In this document: in pieces, positions 22,851 through 33,292 of the stretch | Layout of the letters: each line of letters opens with the position of its first letter | How positions within the stretch are numbered: position 1 is the stretch's first letter | Assembly: GCA_963575645.1 (NCBI GenBank) | Contig: OY754465.1 | Location: 4,836,001-4,900,000, forward strand | Direction of reading: 5' to 3' | Length of the DNA: 64,000 bases | Origin: Xanthostigma xanthostigma | Taxonomy: Eukaryota; Arthropoda; Insecta; Raphidioptera; Raphidiidae | Program-made: the position numbers and the translations under genes | The notes under the pieces: model-generated | The model's database searches: none | What the model was told of the DNA's origin: nothing | What the model saw: only the letters and a program-made list of their open reading frames with translations

Positions 22851-23190
22851 GTGTATATGCATTGAAATTTTAAATTTAAATGCTTTTAAGTTTGGTTGAC
22901 GATTTATTTCAATAACAGAAAGCATTGTTCTAGCTTGAAGCTTATACTTTATCTTAAGAGCAGTGTTCTAGTCTATATACATATTGTACGGTATATCACG
23001 AGTAATATATATGAGGAAGTGTGCTTCCAGAATTCAGACAATTTGCAGTGAATGATTGTCGAATTATACACACTCGGTGAGGAAGAGCTAGCAGCGACTG
23101 CAGCTCCCGCTTGAGTGAATCACAGCTCAATGGCATTGACGTTAAAACTGCTAGACTCATTTTTATTAAATTGTTTTTCTTCATATACCT
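22851..23190. other. Unassigned sequence
   Basis: No gene or repeat recognised. Confidence 0.4.
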
Positions 23191-23877
23191 AGATCGAGAG
23201 TGCACACTTTCGGCATCAACTGTAAAGCAGAAAGTCTAACATTTACGCATTGGTGGGATTACACGCACCGATGCGGGAAGTACGTACGTTCGGGTGGCAG
23301 TAAAGAAAAAAAAATAACCTATCGACAGTTGTTTAGATTTCGTGTCCATAGCAACCCTATTACATTTTAGCTAATAGTCGCGAACTCGCGAACAGCTGTC
23401 ATTCGTATTTGTACGTATAACCTCAAAGCTGCTTGCTTCGAATTTATCTGTGTTTTTATGTAATTATTAATTCATGTATTTAATAAGCGTATTTACCACC
23501 GAGGTATGAAGAAAAATAGTATACACCACACTGGCCGAAAGTTTGATAATTTTGCACTGCAGGGCGTCACGATACCCTCGGCTTCACCTCGGGCATCATA
23601 ATTAATTAATTAGTTATTAATTACATAAAAACACAGATAAATTCCAAGCAGGCAGTTATACATAAAACACGAATGGCAGCTGGTCGCGACTATTAGCTAA
23701 AATGTAACAGGGCTGCTATAGAAACGACATCTAAACAACAGATGAAAGGTTGTTTTTTCTTTACTGTCGCCCGAACTTACGTACTTCCCGCACCAGTGCG
23801 TGCAATTCCACCAATGCGTAAATGTTAGACTTTCTGCCTTACAACTGATGCCGAAAGTATGTACTTTCGATCGAGGG
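23191..23877. mobile_element. Fold-back element, arms about 290 bp
   Basis: The left arm (23191-23485: ACTTTCGGCATCAACTGTAA .. GAATTTATCTGTGTTTTTAT) is reverse-complementary to the right arm (about 23590-23877). The 105-bp centre contains ACCGAGGTATGAAG and its partial complement CTTCACCTCGG. The outer end motif ACTTTCGATCGAG occurs once more at 23958-23970, so the family leaves solo ends. Class unknown. Confidence 0.8.
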
Positions 23878-24440
23878 ATGAATAAAAAATTTAAGAATCA
23901 AATGAAAATGTTATAGACTTTTTGCCTTACATTATTGATACCGAAAGTATATGTACTTTCGATCGAGATAAGAAGAAAATAATATTTACTTTAATATTTG
24001 AGCTGTAAGCTAAATCTATTTTCCATTCTATAAACGTTCTCAAAGTCAGTTTATAATTTTAGTGATCTGCGAATATCATTATCAAACGGTATGATTTTGC
24101 ATCAATGTTACTGGAAGCTTTCTTAAATGCACATCCACGTTGAGCCAGTTACAATATCCATATATCTCGTTAATAGTGATAGTCAATGAATTTGGTTTCG
24201 GGCCGTTCATCACGAACACCGACGCTACACTGTCAACGCACACGGCGACGACCGACGAAGACTCCGTCCCGGTCCACCCATCCACGCAGACGGACGGACG
24301 GACCCAACAGACAGAAGGACCAACAGTTCGACGGTGCGCTATACTTATAAATATACAGTATGTATGCACTATGCATAGACTCTGATAATTTCGCTTGTCT
24401 GCTTTAGATATTTACTCTGGCCTAAATTAATTTAAGCACT
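23878..24440. other. Unassigned sequence
   Basis: Solo fold-back end at 23940-23970 and a GACGGACGGACGGA run at about 24289-24302. No gene. Confidence 0.4.
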
Positions 24441-24728
24441 AACCATTTAAAATGTCTGACACCTCGAATATGTCGACATATTCGAGGCGTCAGACATTTT
24501 AAATGGTTCATGTTATTTGTCAGAGAACATTATTTTAGCGTTTTGGTTGAAGTTTTTAAGCTATCCAATTAAAAAAACAAACAGTATCTATAAATTTTTT
24601 ACATGTCGTCAAAACGACATCTTTCGGAAAATTTAGAAGGAAAACGCCCCAAAATCAAAAAAAGTCATAGAGGAAATAGGTGTCCGACTAGGCCTAATGA
24701 AGCCATATACAAAGTTTGGGGAGAGTAA
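24441..24728 (+). repeat. Palindrome-headed repeat with short reading frame, copy 1
   Basis: Opens with a 70-bp palindrome (AACCATTTAAAATGTCTGAC..CCTCGAATATGTCGACATAT, mirrored to 24510). It then continues TTCATGTTATTTGTCAGAG and AGCGTTTTGGTTGAAGTTTT into an ATG at 24603. The body is the inverted partner of 27754-28165. A deletion near 24729 ends the frame shared with that copy. Confidence 0.75.
24603..24728 (+). pseudogene. 41-aa remnant of an unrecognised repeat-borne protein
   Basis: Begins MSSKRHLSENLEGKRPKIKK and ends VWGE before a stop. The minus-strand copy at 27754-28026 matches residue for residue, and there the frame continues for 90 codons. It is basic at the start (Lys/Arg-rich, nuclear-signal-like). 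I do not recognise the family; a DNA-binding N-terminus of a transposase is one guess. Confidence 0.45.
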
Positions 24729-24769
24729 AATTATTGCCGACGGGCACTCTGACTATTCCACCTGATTAT

Positions 24770-24926
24770 AATTTGCTTGATGAATTGACAGTAAATTTTA
24801 TTCTAACGAATACATTTGTTCCAAGATTAGTAACTGCTATCTTGAATAGTGTTCGGTGAATATGGGCATAAAAAAGTATATACGCCCAGTTGCAAATTAA
24901 TCTTATAAATCTATATCTATCTATAT
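24770..24926 (+). mobile_element. 3' end of the TTCACCGAAC Harbinger-like MITE
   Basis: Contains AATTTTATTCTAACGAATAC and the terminus AGTGTTCGGTGAATATGGGC. Matches the right ends of the copies at 46645-48087 and 49161-49736. It is directly followed by the same short sequence and Helitron 5' end as the copy at 48087-48144. Confidence 0.75.
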
Positions 24927-25165
24927 TCTATACTAATAATATAAAGCTGAGGAGTTTGTTTATAACATATTTTATATATAATATGGTACGGTTGTCCGGT
25001 GTCTGTATATATAGTAATGGATTACTAAATCCACATACTGTGAGAGTTGTTTTTTAATGATTTATGCAGACGTTAGCTCAATTAATTCAAATTAATAAAT
25101 AAATAAATAAATCGTAACTAAGTCTGTAATTGAACTGTTTTAAAGATTCTTAGAGCGAATTTTCA
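24927..25165 (+). mobile_element. Helitron-like 5' fragment (GGTACGGTTGTCC type), copy 1
   Basis: Starts TCTATACTAATAATATAAAG then AGGAGTTTGTTTATAACAT and GTACGGTTGTCCGGTGTCTG. Matches 48144-48372 closely. No 3' end seen; it is cut near the next Helitron. Confidence 0.7.
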
Positions 25166-25215
25166 GTTTTCATCACTTTTTTCTGTTTATATTTTTTGTA
25201 CCTATCTTCTATCTA

Positions 25216-25851
25216 TCTATACTATAATATATAAAGCTGAAGAGTTTGTTTGTTTGTTTGATCGCGCTAATATCAGGAACTACTGGTTCGAATTGAAAAA
25301 TTGTTTTTTGTTGGATAGTCCATTTATCGAGGAAGGCTATAGGCTATATAATATCACGCTACGACCAATAGGAGCGGAGCATCAATGAAAAATGTCACTC
25401 AAAATTATCAGGATCGTGGGTTCGAGCTCCACGTTGGGCGAATATATTTTTATTTTTTTTTATTTCCCACATTGCTTTCTTCTAAGGCTTACATTTAAAT
25501 TTATTTTGATTTTATTTACGACTAATTAAAATTAAATAAATCTAATTAATAGCTCATTCGAAAACTGTTATAACTATAGGTACCTATATAAAAATAATTA
25601 TCCTACAGTGTTTTCAATTAAATATTTGTTATATTTTATTAATTACACTAATTATTGATTTAAAAGGAATTTATTACTTAAAAAATGTATAAATACTGCT
25701 TTTTATCGACAAAAACTTTTGAACGGTAACTCCGATCATCATGAAATTTGGACACAACATTCATCTCGGTAAACTAAGGTGATCGTGCGTACTCATATCC
25801 CTCCCCCCATTCGTTCTTTTGCACCCGGATGAAACCGGGCGGTACCGCTAG
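25216..25851 (+). mobile_element. Helitron-like element, tRNA-Lys family, 636 bp
   Basis: Starts A|TCTATACTATAATATATAAAG and ends in hairpin CCCGGATGAAACCGGG plus CGGTACCGCTAG|T. The A|T target and CTAG end are Helitron hallmarks. It has an internal deletion leaving only the 3' part of the tRNA-Lys-like unit (25406-25440, GTGGGTTCGAGCTCCACGTT). Non-autonomous. Confidence 0.9.
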
Positions 25852-26224
25852 TATTTTATACAATGCAGATTGCAGAGAATAGTTCTGAGCCAAGCCTTGC
25901 TGTCTTCTTGTGTATGGATGTGTGTGTGTGTGTGTGTGCAGAGCCTGATAATTTGTTTTTACAGAAGACGGTAATGTTTTCTTTTAATGGCTGCTGCTTT
26001 TGAAACAGTCAAGTGCTTCCGCAATATACATTGAATCTTCTTTTATACTCGCTGCGCATGTAAAAAGAATGTCTTATTTTCTCTCAACCCCCGACATGCG
26101 AAATGAAAAGAACGAGCGCACATTTTATTGCCGCGTGTTAAATTTAAATATAATACCGTTGATTGTATACAGGTGAGCTTTGAAATTGTTGAACCAATAA
26201 ACGGTCAACGCTCTCTATGCGTAT
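25852..26224. other. Unassigned sequence with a TG microsatellite
   Basis: TG dinucleotide run at about 25917-25939. No gene. Confidence 0.5.
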
Positions 26225-26232
26225 ATTCTATC

Positions 26233-27183
26233 CAGGGCCGGATTAACCCTGCCCCTAGGCAATGCAATCAGGTCTTTTCAAGTTGGTGATGAGTTGTGAG
26301 TAACTTCCAGATGATCGGCTCCAGATCGGGTTACCAGATTGGCGGAACTTGGCTGGATTGTCCAGCAGTTTTACACTTTGTCCAGTGTCCCGGTTTTAGG
26401 CAAAATGTCCACCTAAAAATAAAAAACATGCACCGCCAGAGCTAATAATTCGATTAAACTTTTAATAAAGCTGTACTAATTTTAAATCTTTTCTAAATAC
26501 AGAGAAAGGTTCTAAAATGATAAAGGCGGCTAAGGGAAATACTAAATATATGTGGCAAAAAAGTGACTTGATAGGTACCGTTGACTGTTAGATTAAGCTA
26601 CCTCTGTTTTTGTACCAATTTCAGCTGTTCAGCTCAATAGTTCATATTTTCGTTTTTCTTATAACAATAATACCTAAGTAAGTAAATATTACTTAATTAT
26701 ATGTCGTGTTTTTGTTGATTAATGCAGATTTTTATTTTGTACAGCCTAAAATCCTTTTGTCCAGAAATTTTGATTTCCCAATCTGGCAACCCTATAGCTC
26801 CAGGCATTCTGTTACTCCAATGTCTTATGTGATATTGTAACAACATGATTACTTTGACTAGATGCTGCAGCATCGCCTTACCTGACTCGTTAGCTTTAAC
26901 TGAAATGGTCTTAATTAATAGGTTATAGATAATTGATAATTGATGGGTCAGGAAAGAGAAATGAGACGTGACGTAGTTATTTTTAATTTTATCTCGTTAA
27001 ATGCAATAAATTACAATAAACAACGAAAGAAACTAATATTGTTGTTGAGAAATTTCATACAAATTTTCAAATAAAATTTTCGATCAATCAAAGGTTTTTT
27101 TTTATTGGTGCGTGCAAGGGCACCTAGTCGATGCGGGGCCCCTAAGCAGTTGCCTACTCTGCCTAATGATTAATCCGGCACTG
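26233..27183. mobile_element. Non-autonomous hAT-like element, 951 bp, itself interrupted
   Basis: Perfect 8-bp duplication ATTCTATC at 26225-26232 and 27184-27191. The ends CAGGGCCGGATTAACCCTG and (reversed) CAGTGCCGGATTAATCATT match each other and the ends of 6396-9093. Terminal blocks contain GCCCCTAGGCAA and the mirrored TTGCCTACTCTGCCTAA. A second hAT occupies 26325-26795. Confidence 0.93.
26325..26795. mobile_element. hAT-like element nested in the hAT at 26233, 471 bp
   Basis: Flanked by GGCTCCAG (26317-26324) and AGCTCCAG (26796-26803), 7 of 8 identical. The ends ATCGGGTTACCAGATTGG and (reversed) ATAGGGTTGCCAGATTGG are inverted. TTGTCCAG motifs near both ends. No transposase frame. 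Confidence 0.85.
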
Positions 27184-27204
27184 ATTCTATCCGCTATCTA
27201 TATA

Positions 27205-27430
27205 CAGGGTGTTTATTTAGTGCCGATACTTAAGGGCGTGAATCCTTGGATGATTTTAAGAAGAAAATAACAACATATATCCTAGACCTCTTAATTTTTG
27301 AAGTACCTACAGAGTGTTAAAGTTTTAATAAAAATATAACTTTTTCTTTAGGACATATGTTGATATTATTTTTTCTTCTTAAGGACGCACAGCCTTAAGT
27401 ATCGGCACTCAATTAATATACATCCTCCTG
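27205..27430. mobile_element. TA-flanked mariner-type MITE, 226 bp
   Basis: CAGGGTGTTTATTTAGTGCC at the left is mirrored at the right (GGCACTCAATTAATATACAT..CCTCCTG), with TTAAGTATCGG/CCGATACTTAA just inside. TA on both sides. Central blocks AAGAAGAAAATAACAACATA and its mirror extend the inverted repeat to most of the element. Confidence 0.85.
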
Positions 27431-27432
27431 TA

Positions 27433-27753
27433 TATACCTATAAAAATCTCGTGTCACAATTTTTTTCTCTTAAATTTTTTAATTATCTTTGATCTTTAAA
27501 CTGCTTTATAAAAATTATTTAATACAAACAACCAATATAATAAATACTGTAAATTTCGTAAAATGGGAGACACAAAATACGAACTTTCTATATATGTATT
27601 ATAAAGTTCGGTCGAAGTCATAAAATAGTGAAACCAACGAATATGAAAGAAATTTTCGGACGCGTAGTCATGAAACGTGAGATATATTGACTTCATATAA
27701 CTGATAAAAAAACATCAACTGACCAACGTTCCTCGAACCAACATAATAAATTT
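27433..27753. other. Unassigned; Helitron-like start at 27433
   Basis: TATAAAAATCTCGTGTCAC at 27440-27458 resembles a Helitron 5' region. Nothing else recognised. Confidence 0.4.
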
Positions 27754-28026
27754 TCAGTGATCGGCTATGATGTCTCGGTTTAGTTTCTGAAAAGTTGCAT
27801 TGCATTTTTCTGTGTTCGAGTTCATTATGCCAGGTTCACATTCCTCCGCACTACTCACTAATTCGTAGTCAGTGCCCGTCGGCAAAAATTTTATTGACAC
27901 ATACTCTCCCCAAACTTTGTATATGGCTTCATTAGACCTAGTCTAACACCTATTTCCTCTATGACTTTTCTTGATTTTGGGGCGTTTTCCCTCTAAATTT
28001 TCCGAAAGATGTCGTTTTGACGACAT
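27754..28026 (-). pseudogene. 90-codon frame of unrecognised repeat-borne protein, one stop
   Basis: From ATG at 28026 the frame runs to TGA at 27754-27756 with a single TAG at codon 28, where the copy at 24603 has proline. It then continues TRSNEAIYKVWGEYVSIKFL and a Cys/Glu-rich C-terminal part ending IIADH. Two copies sharing codons over 41 residues suggest an ancestral coding sequence. No known domain recognised. Confidence 0.45.
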
Positions 28027-28165
28027 GTAAAAATTTATAAATACTGTTTGTTTTGTGTTTTTAATTGGATAGTTTAAAAACTTCAACCAAAACGCTAAAA
28101 TAATGTTCTCTGACAAAAATAACATGAACCATTTAAAATGTCTGACACTTCGAATATGTTCGACA
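27754..28165 (-). repeat. Palindrome-headed repeat with short reading frame, copy 2
   Basis: Reverse complement of 24441-24728, but ends in half of the palindrome (..AATGTCTGACACTTCG). It carries a longer version of the reading frame. Confidence 0.75.
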
Positions 28166-28490
28166 TAATTTTCATTTCAGTATTTTTATTTCTAAAAAAT
28201 ATTAAAAACTCAAACGTACAGGTGGGTACGAGAGAAACAATTTTTAAACATTTCTCTTGATATAACTATGTCATATCTTATATAACCGTTTGCAATAACC
28301 TTTTTGTCAAAATGTAGAATTCTACTCAATTTATTTCAAAAAATGATTATTAAGATTCTGTCTGCGATCGTTTTAAAACGTACTTTTTTTTTGCTGAAAG
28401 TAAACTTATTCTGTACAATTTTTAATAACACAACAAAAAAATTATTATTATTATTATAATTATAATTATAATTAATTATTATTATTATTA

Positions 28491-28924
28491 TAAAGGCCGC
28501 TTCACACGATGCTGGAAACACTGCTTGGTCTTCTGATGGCCGGCAGGCAGGGTACGAGGCTGGAAATACATCACTGCGGGCTCACCTGCTCAGATTTTAA
28601 AATTAGAACTGGGGCTAGGTCTTCTGCTTGCTCCGAGCAAGAACCAATCAGGAAACAGTATATCGTCACGTGGGAGACATGAACAAACGCCCACAAACCA
28701 ACATGGCGTCATTCTGCTCCGAGTCAGATAACAGACAAGTTTTGCTCTGTGTTTATATTTGAACTGTCACTGCGCGCGCCCCATATCTATCCATAAAACA
28801 AGCTTGAAAAGACGTCTCGTGTGAAGCGAGCACATAAGAGCAATTGAGAAAACCACCGCTAGAAAACTAGTAGTCGAAATCTAGTAAGGAATCTAGCGGC
28901 AAATCCAGCCTCGTGTGGGGCTTT
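28491..28924. mobile_element. AGGCCGCTGCACACGAGG-family MITE, complete copy
   Basis: Begins TAAAGGCCGCTTCACACGAT and ends CCAGCCTCGTGTGGGGCTTT as inverted repeats. Inner GGTACGAGGCTGGAAAT and TGAACTGTCACTGCGCGC blocks recur in the copies at 40868, 43193, 51915 and 53309. It carries palindromic words CACGTG and a CCAATCAGGAAAC block, and related copies have TGACGTCA. TTA/TTATTA flanks may reflect a short duplication but lie in an ATT microsatellite. Confidence 0.8.
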
Positions 28925-29360
28925 ATTATAACATATGTCTATATTTTTCGCTTCAAATATCAGAATATACTGTGATGTGTGCTTTACTTAATTCTAAGCC
29001 AAATGTTAGCTGAGATTCACAAAATATGATTTTTACAGACGAGTGCCAAGTTTGTGAAGGGAGGACATTTAGAATAACGCCCCTCCATATTTCTTGTACG
29101 TACGTATATAGTGCATTAAATTGAAATCTGAAAAGAGGCCATCAAAAAAAACTTTTGTATAATTTTTAAATGTATTGATTATTATTAAGTTATGCAGAAT
29201 AATATAATCACTCCAAATCTTCTTGGTTTCCGGGCTTGTATGCCGTGGTCCAGTGGTATTTCTATCTGACGTTTCGTCTACAACTGCGGTAGACATTATC
29301 AAAGGCGATGTGGTAGCGGGCGAAGTGTCCTTCTAGACTGCTCACAGGTAAGCGTGTCGA
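28925..29360. other. Unassigned; GACGTTTCG repeat trace
   Basis: At 29266-29300 CTGACGTTTCGTCTACAAC..ATTATCAAAGG resembles a common insect repeat motif. No gene. Confidence 0.35.
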
Positions 29361-29469
29361 CAAGTGCGCTACTTCCGTCTTTTATGTTCAGCGTGCTCGT
29401 GTTCTACTACCTACGACCGAGTAGAAAACACGAGCACGCTGACCATAAAAGACGGAAGTACCGCACTTG
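29361..29469. repeat. 109-bp hairpin, about 48-bp arms
   Basis: CAAGTGCGCTACTTCCGTCT, TTTATG and CAGCGTGCTCGTGTT are mirrored after a loop of about 12 bases (TACTACCTACGACCGAGTA region), with two or three mismatches. Could be a small fold-back MITE. A miRNA precursor is less likely given the arm length. Confidence 0.75.
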
Positions 29470-29898
29470 TGAACTATTTGTCATCAGCTCTTTATCTATC
29501 TTCACTAACTTATATCTCCCTCTCAACTTCCGTTCGCCTCCCCCGATCACACTTCCGTAAATCTCTCGTCACGCATTCACCAGCTTACTCCCCAAGTCAA
29601 GCGTGCCTAAAGAAGTTTTACTTCAAAAATTCCTATCGAGTAGTTATAATTTTATGGCCACTGTGCCAATTTTTAGTTCATGAACGATACAATTCGTACC
29701 AAAGTCTGTACATAATATGTATGTAGGTATAAGTTTGATATGTATGGATGAATGCCTGCGAGCAGAGGCCCCATCAGTACCGACGTCCTGTGGTCAGGAT
29801 GCAGGAAGTAACTTATCGTTGCCACAAATATGCAGTCTGAATGAACTGCTCAATCCCGCACCCCTTCAAGGGGTTGCACATTATAAAAATACTAATAA
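29470..29898. other. Unassigned sequence
   Basis: Open frames here are not supported as genes: no domain, and overlapping frames of similar length. Confidence 0.4.
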
Positions 29899-31196
29899 CT
29901 AGTGTGACCTGTGCGAATTATTCGCACTAAATAAGTATAATAATTATCACTTTACAAAATTATTTTTTAAATATGATTGCAGGTATTCAATTCGTTTCTA
30001 ATTTTGCACACTGCTTATAACGTTCTTCTTTTTGTTGTATTACAATATGAAGCTCAGATGACAGATCGAAGAAATATTTTACTAAAATTGTCATATAGAG
30101 GCGCAAGTAGCAAAAGCGTTGAGCTAAGCCGTCAGATGGCATCATGCGGCATTGCTGTGACGTTGTTCAGCGTTGCTGTATTTTAATTAATTTACAAAAA
30201 CAAAAGCAATAGTAAATTTTTTAGTTGTCGATGTCAGTAGAGCAAGCAATTATCTGTAAAATGATATATAATTTATGTGGAGAAATTGTGAGGTTTTTTT
30301 TTTAAAAGGAAGGCAAACCAGGGCTGCCAGATTTCTCTCCTCAGAAATCCGTCGGTAAGGCGAAAAGTGGTGGGGGAAGTGGTCTGAAAAATCCGTTTCC
30401 ATCCGTTCGCCCGGTTCACCCATTAATGCAATGCGTGTGAAAGAGATAGAGAGTAAAGTGAAGTATGCGGTACCATAAACGACACATCGACGTGTTTCCA
30501 CCTTCATTATGGCTTCATTATTAACATTATTAAATGAATTTCGTATAAGACGTTGAATTTACTTTTACTTACAAACAGACTTTAAATTGAATAGAAATGA
30601 TTCATTTTTTCACATCCAATGAATCGATTAATTCGTAGATTTTTCACATTTTTATGAAATAAAAATATTATATTGACTGTTAGAATGTTGCGAATGTTGC
30701 GATAGTAACAAACGCGGCAGTACAATCAGTTAAATCCTCAATGTGTTCCGTAAATCCGTGTAACTCGAAACACTTGACTCCAGTTGTGTGAAAAAAACGC
30801 ATCAGACAAAGATAGCGAGTCGATATTCATCGATATAGGTGTGTGTTTCGCGAACACATTGTTTCATACACTCTCTTATCTTTTTCTACCCACATAGAGA
30901 GAGGAGCAGGAGAGAGGTAGTGAAAGAAACGTGCTCAGATATGCTCGAATGTGCTAAAAATACCCGAATGTCCCCAAATTATCGATTATCGAGTGAAGTT
31001 TGAATTTATATGTAGTAAAAAAGGTAAAAAATTCGGAAAAGTTAGAAAATCCGTTAAATCCGTTCAGATCATGAAATCCGTTCCATTATCCGTTCAAATT
31101 TATTTCTACTCGAAAAATCCGTTTGGAACGGAAAAATCCGTTCATCTGGCAGCCCTGAGGCAAACATTCTTAACCTTAGCGTATTAATATATATGA
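29899..31196 (-). mobile_element. Helitron family 2, copy 1, split by a hAT
   Basis: Minus strand starts A|TCATATATATTAATACGC at 31196. It ends with a 7-bp-stem hairpin GTGCGAATAATTCGCAC, then AGGTCACACTAG|T at 29899, a textbook Helitron 3' end. Copies at 34971-35439 (uninterrupted, 469 bp) and 58403-59798 share both ends. A hAT with TSD (30311-31165) sits inside. Non-autonomous; no Rep/helicase. Confidence 0.88.
30319..31157. mobile_element. hAT-like element nested in a Helitron, 839 bp
   Basis: Perfect duplication AGGCAAAC at 30311-30318 and 31158-31165. The ends CAGGGCTGCCAGATTTCTC and (reversed) CAGGGCTGCCAGATGAACGG are inverted. ATCCGT/ACGGAT words recur near both ends. No transposase frame. 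Confidence 0.93.
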
Positions 31197-31259
31197 TCAT
31201 TTTACATGGCAGGATTGTCTTAAAAAATATTGATAGGTATTATCAAAAGTATTCGATGT

Positions 31260-31560
31260 TAAGGCCCGCTAGATTCCTTGCTAGATTTGGCTGCTAGGTT
31301 TCAAGCGTGCTGGATTTCGTGATGACTTTTATGTGTTCGTTTCACACGATGCGTGTATTGAAGCTTGGTTTGGTACGCGCACGGTGACAGTTCAAATGTT
31401 AACAAAAGTGAACGTTTATTGTCTTTGAACAGAACACACACTATAACGCCATGTTTGTTTGTGGGCGTTTGTCCATATCGCCAACGTGGCAAGATACTGT
31501 TTCCTGATTGGTTCTTGCTCAGAGCAAGCAGATAAGCGGGGGATCATGTACATTAATATT
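31260..31560. mobile_element. Degraded AGGCCGCTGCACACGAGG-family MITE
   Basis: Diverged versions of GATTCCTTGCTAGATTTGGC, GTTCGTTTCACACGATGCG, TGACAGTTCAAATG, GTTTGTGGGCGTTTGTCC and TTTCCTGATTGGTTCTTGCT in family order. The termini are lost. Confidence 0.7.
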
Positions 31561-32593
31561 TATGATTTGCTGCTAGAGACAAATTTTCAGTGAACAAAAT
31601 TGTTGATATGCCATTTTTTCAAAATACATTCCTACCCACAAGTGGGGAATGGTACCTGTTAGTTTAGGTCAAAAATCACTTTGCAAAAATGATACAATAT
31701 ATTTTCGTTTTGAGGCCCCCCGTATCCAAAAAACTTATTTATGGAAAAACTGTGTTTGTTAATCTGTTAGCCTGTGAACATGATACGGGTCAAGCGGATG
31801 AGCGGATTGAAACCAAATTTTGGAAGGCTGTTTGGCATGCAAATATGAAGAGTTCTATTGTTTTGGGGGAAAATCGGCGCATGCGCAGAAGAGATATATG
31901 CCATAACGGTGTTTTTTTTATATAATAATGGTATACTTTTCATAACGGCTTATTATTCTATTTGTTATTCCAAGAATGTTTCGTGAAAACATTTTTTTTC
32001 TAAACTTTATAGTTCCGGAAATATTTTGAAAATAAAAAAAATCAGCTGTTCTTTTGTTTTGTAGATCTGTCAGAAATAAACTAGTTGAGCATGCTTTGAT
32101 TAATTTTTACATGACGTGGAAAGATAACCATGGCAATGAATAGCAAATATAATATTGAATACTAGTCATTACCCGCGTCACTCACGCAATATAAGAAATT
32201 TTATTTTTTTTATTATACTAAATCAAATGTCAACATTTGGAAGTTGGAATGGTCCCGTCGCCCAATTGGCTGGAATTTTTTTCTTAGAATTGACAACCCT
32301 GGTTTATCGACAGTGCTTCAAGTATCGCATTTATAACTGTATAGAATATTGGTCACTACTCACATATTTCAGATACAAAAATATTATATGGACATCATGA
32401 ATCCAGATGAGGGCTTGTGAAATATGTGACTTTGGAATAAGTTTGTATGTCATCCATTTGAACGTTTGTTACTAAACTTACACAAATAAATCAATCGACA
32501 GCTGCTTTATGTTTGATGTCGTATAGAAAACCAAATCATTTTGAAAGAAAATGTATTTTCTTTACAAATCATATTTTAATTTTAATATCTATG
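31561..32593. other. Unassigned sequence
   Basis: AAGCGGATTGAAACCAAATT at about 31801 also occurs at 14273. Otherwise no gene or repeat recognised. Confidence 0.4.
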
Positions 32594-32892
32594 TGTTACG
32601 GTCAATGTCCGGAATACGGGCAATGTCGACAATGCCCGGGCAATGTCGACAATACCCCGGCCAATGTCGACATTGACCGGTCAATGTCGACAATGCCCAA
32701 GTCACATCGGGCAATGTCCGAAATCGGACAAGGTTCAAAAAATAGATTTTTTTATAAACATGAAACGCTGACATTTGATTGTATCTTTATCATGATAAAT
32801 TATCATTAACTCTTTATGGAATTTTTATCACTGATATCAACTATTGAAGAATATATTTTTCAGCTTTCAAATAGTGTCTTGAATAACTCAAA
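32594..32892 (+). repeat. Single arm of the GTCGAC-minisatellite element
   Basis: Starts GTTACGGTCAATGTCCGGAA, carries about five 20-bp CAATGTCGACAATGCCCGGG-type units, then the same inner sequence as 9370-9505. It breaks off at 32892 directly into Helitron sequence. Confidence 0.85.
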
Positions 32893-33292
32893 TTTTAATT
32901 TTTTTTATTTTCTACATTACTTTCTTCTAAATTCATTTTAATCTTATTTACGACTAATTAAAATTAAATAAATCTAATTAATAGCTCATTTGAAAACTGT
33001 TATATATATGGTAGGTACCTATATAAAAATAATTTTTCTACAGTGTTTTGAATTAAATATTAAATTGTAATATTTTATTAATTACAGTAATTATTAATTT
33101 TAAAGAAATTTATTACTTAAAAAAAGTGTAAATACTGTTTTTTATCGACAAAAACTTTTGAACGGTAACTCCGATCATCATGAAATTTGGACACAACATT
33201 CATTTCAGTAAACTAAGATGGATGTGCCTACTCATGCCCCTCCCTTCCCCTTCGTTCTTTTGCAGCCGGGTGAAACCGGGCGGGACCGCTAG
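32893..33292 (+). mobile_element. Helitron-like element, tRNA-Lys family, 3' part
   Basis: Family sequence from TTTTATTTTCTACATTACTT through CTTTTGAACGGTAACTCCGA to hairpin CCGGGTGAAACCGGG and CGGGACCGCTAG|T. The 5' half and tRNA-like unit are absent, replaced by the minisatellite arm to the left. Confidence 0.88.

Noticed and set aside
29361-29469. microRNA precursor
   Set aside because: Arms of about 48 bp with only two or three mismatches are too regular for a typical animal pre-miRNA; a fold-back MITE is more likely. Small-RNA data could overturn this.
29364-29726. 120-codon open frame
   Set aside because: Its first part is the arm of the 109-bp hairpin, and two other frames of similar size overlap it. 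No recognisable domain.
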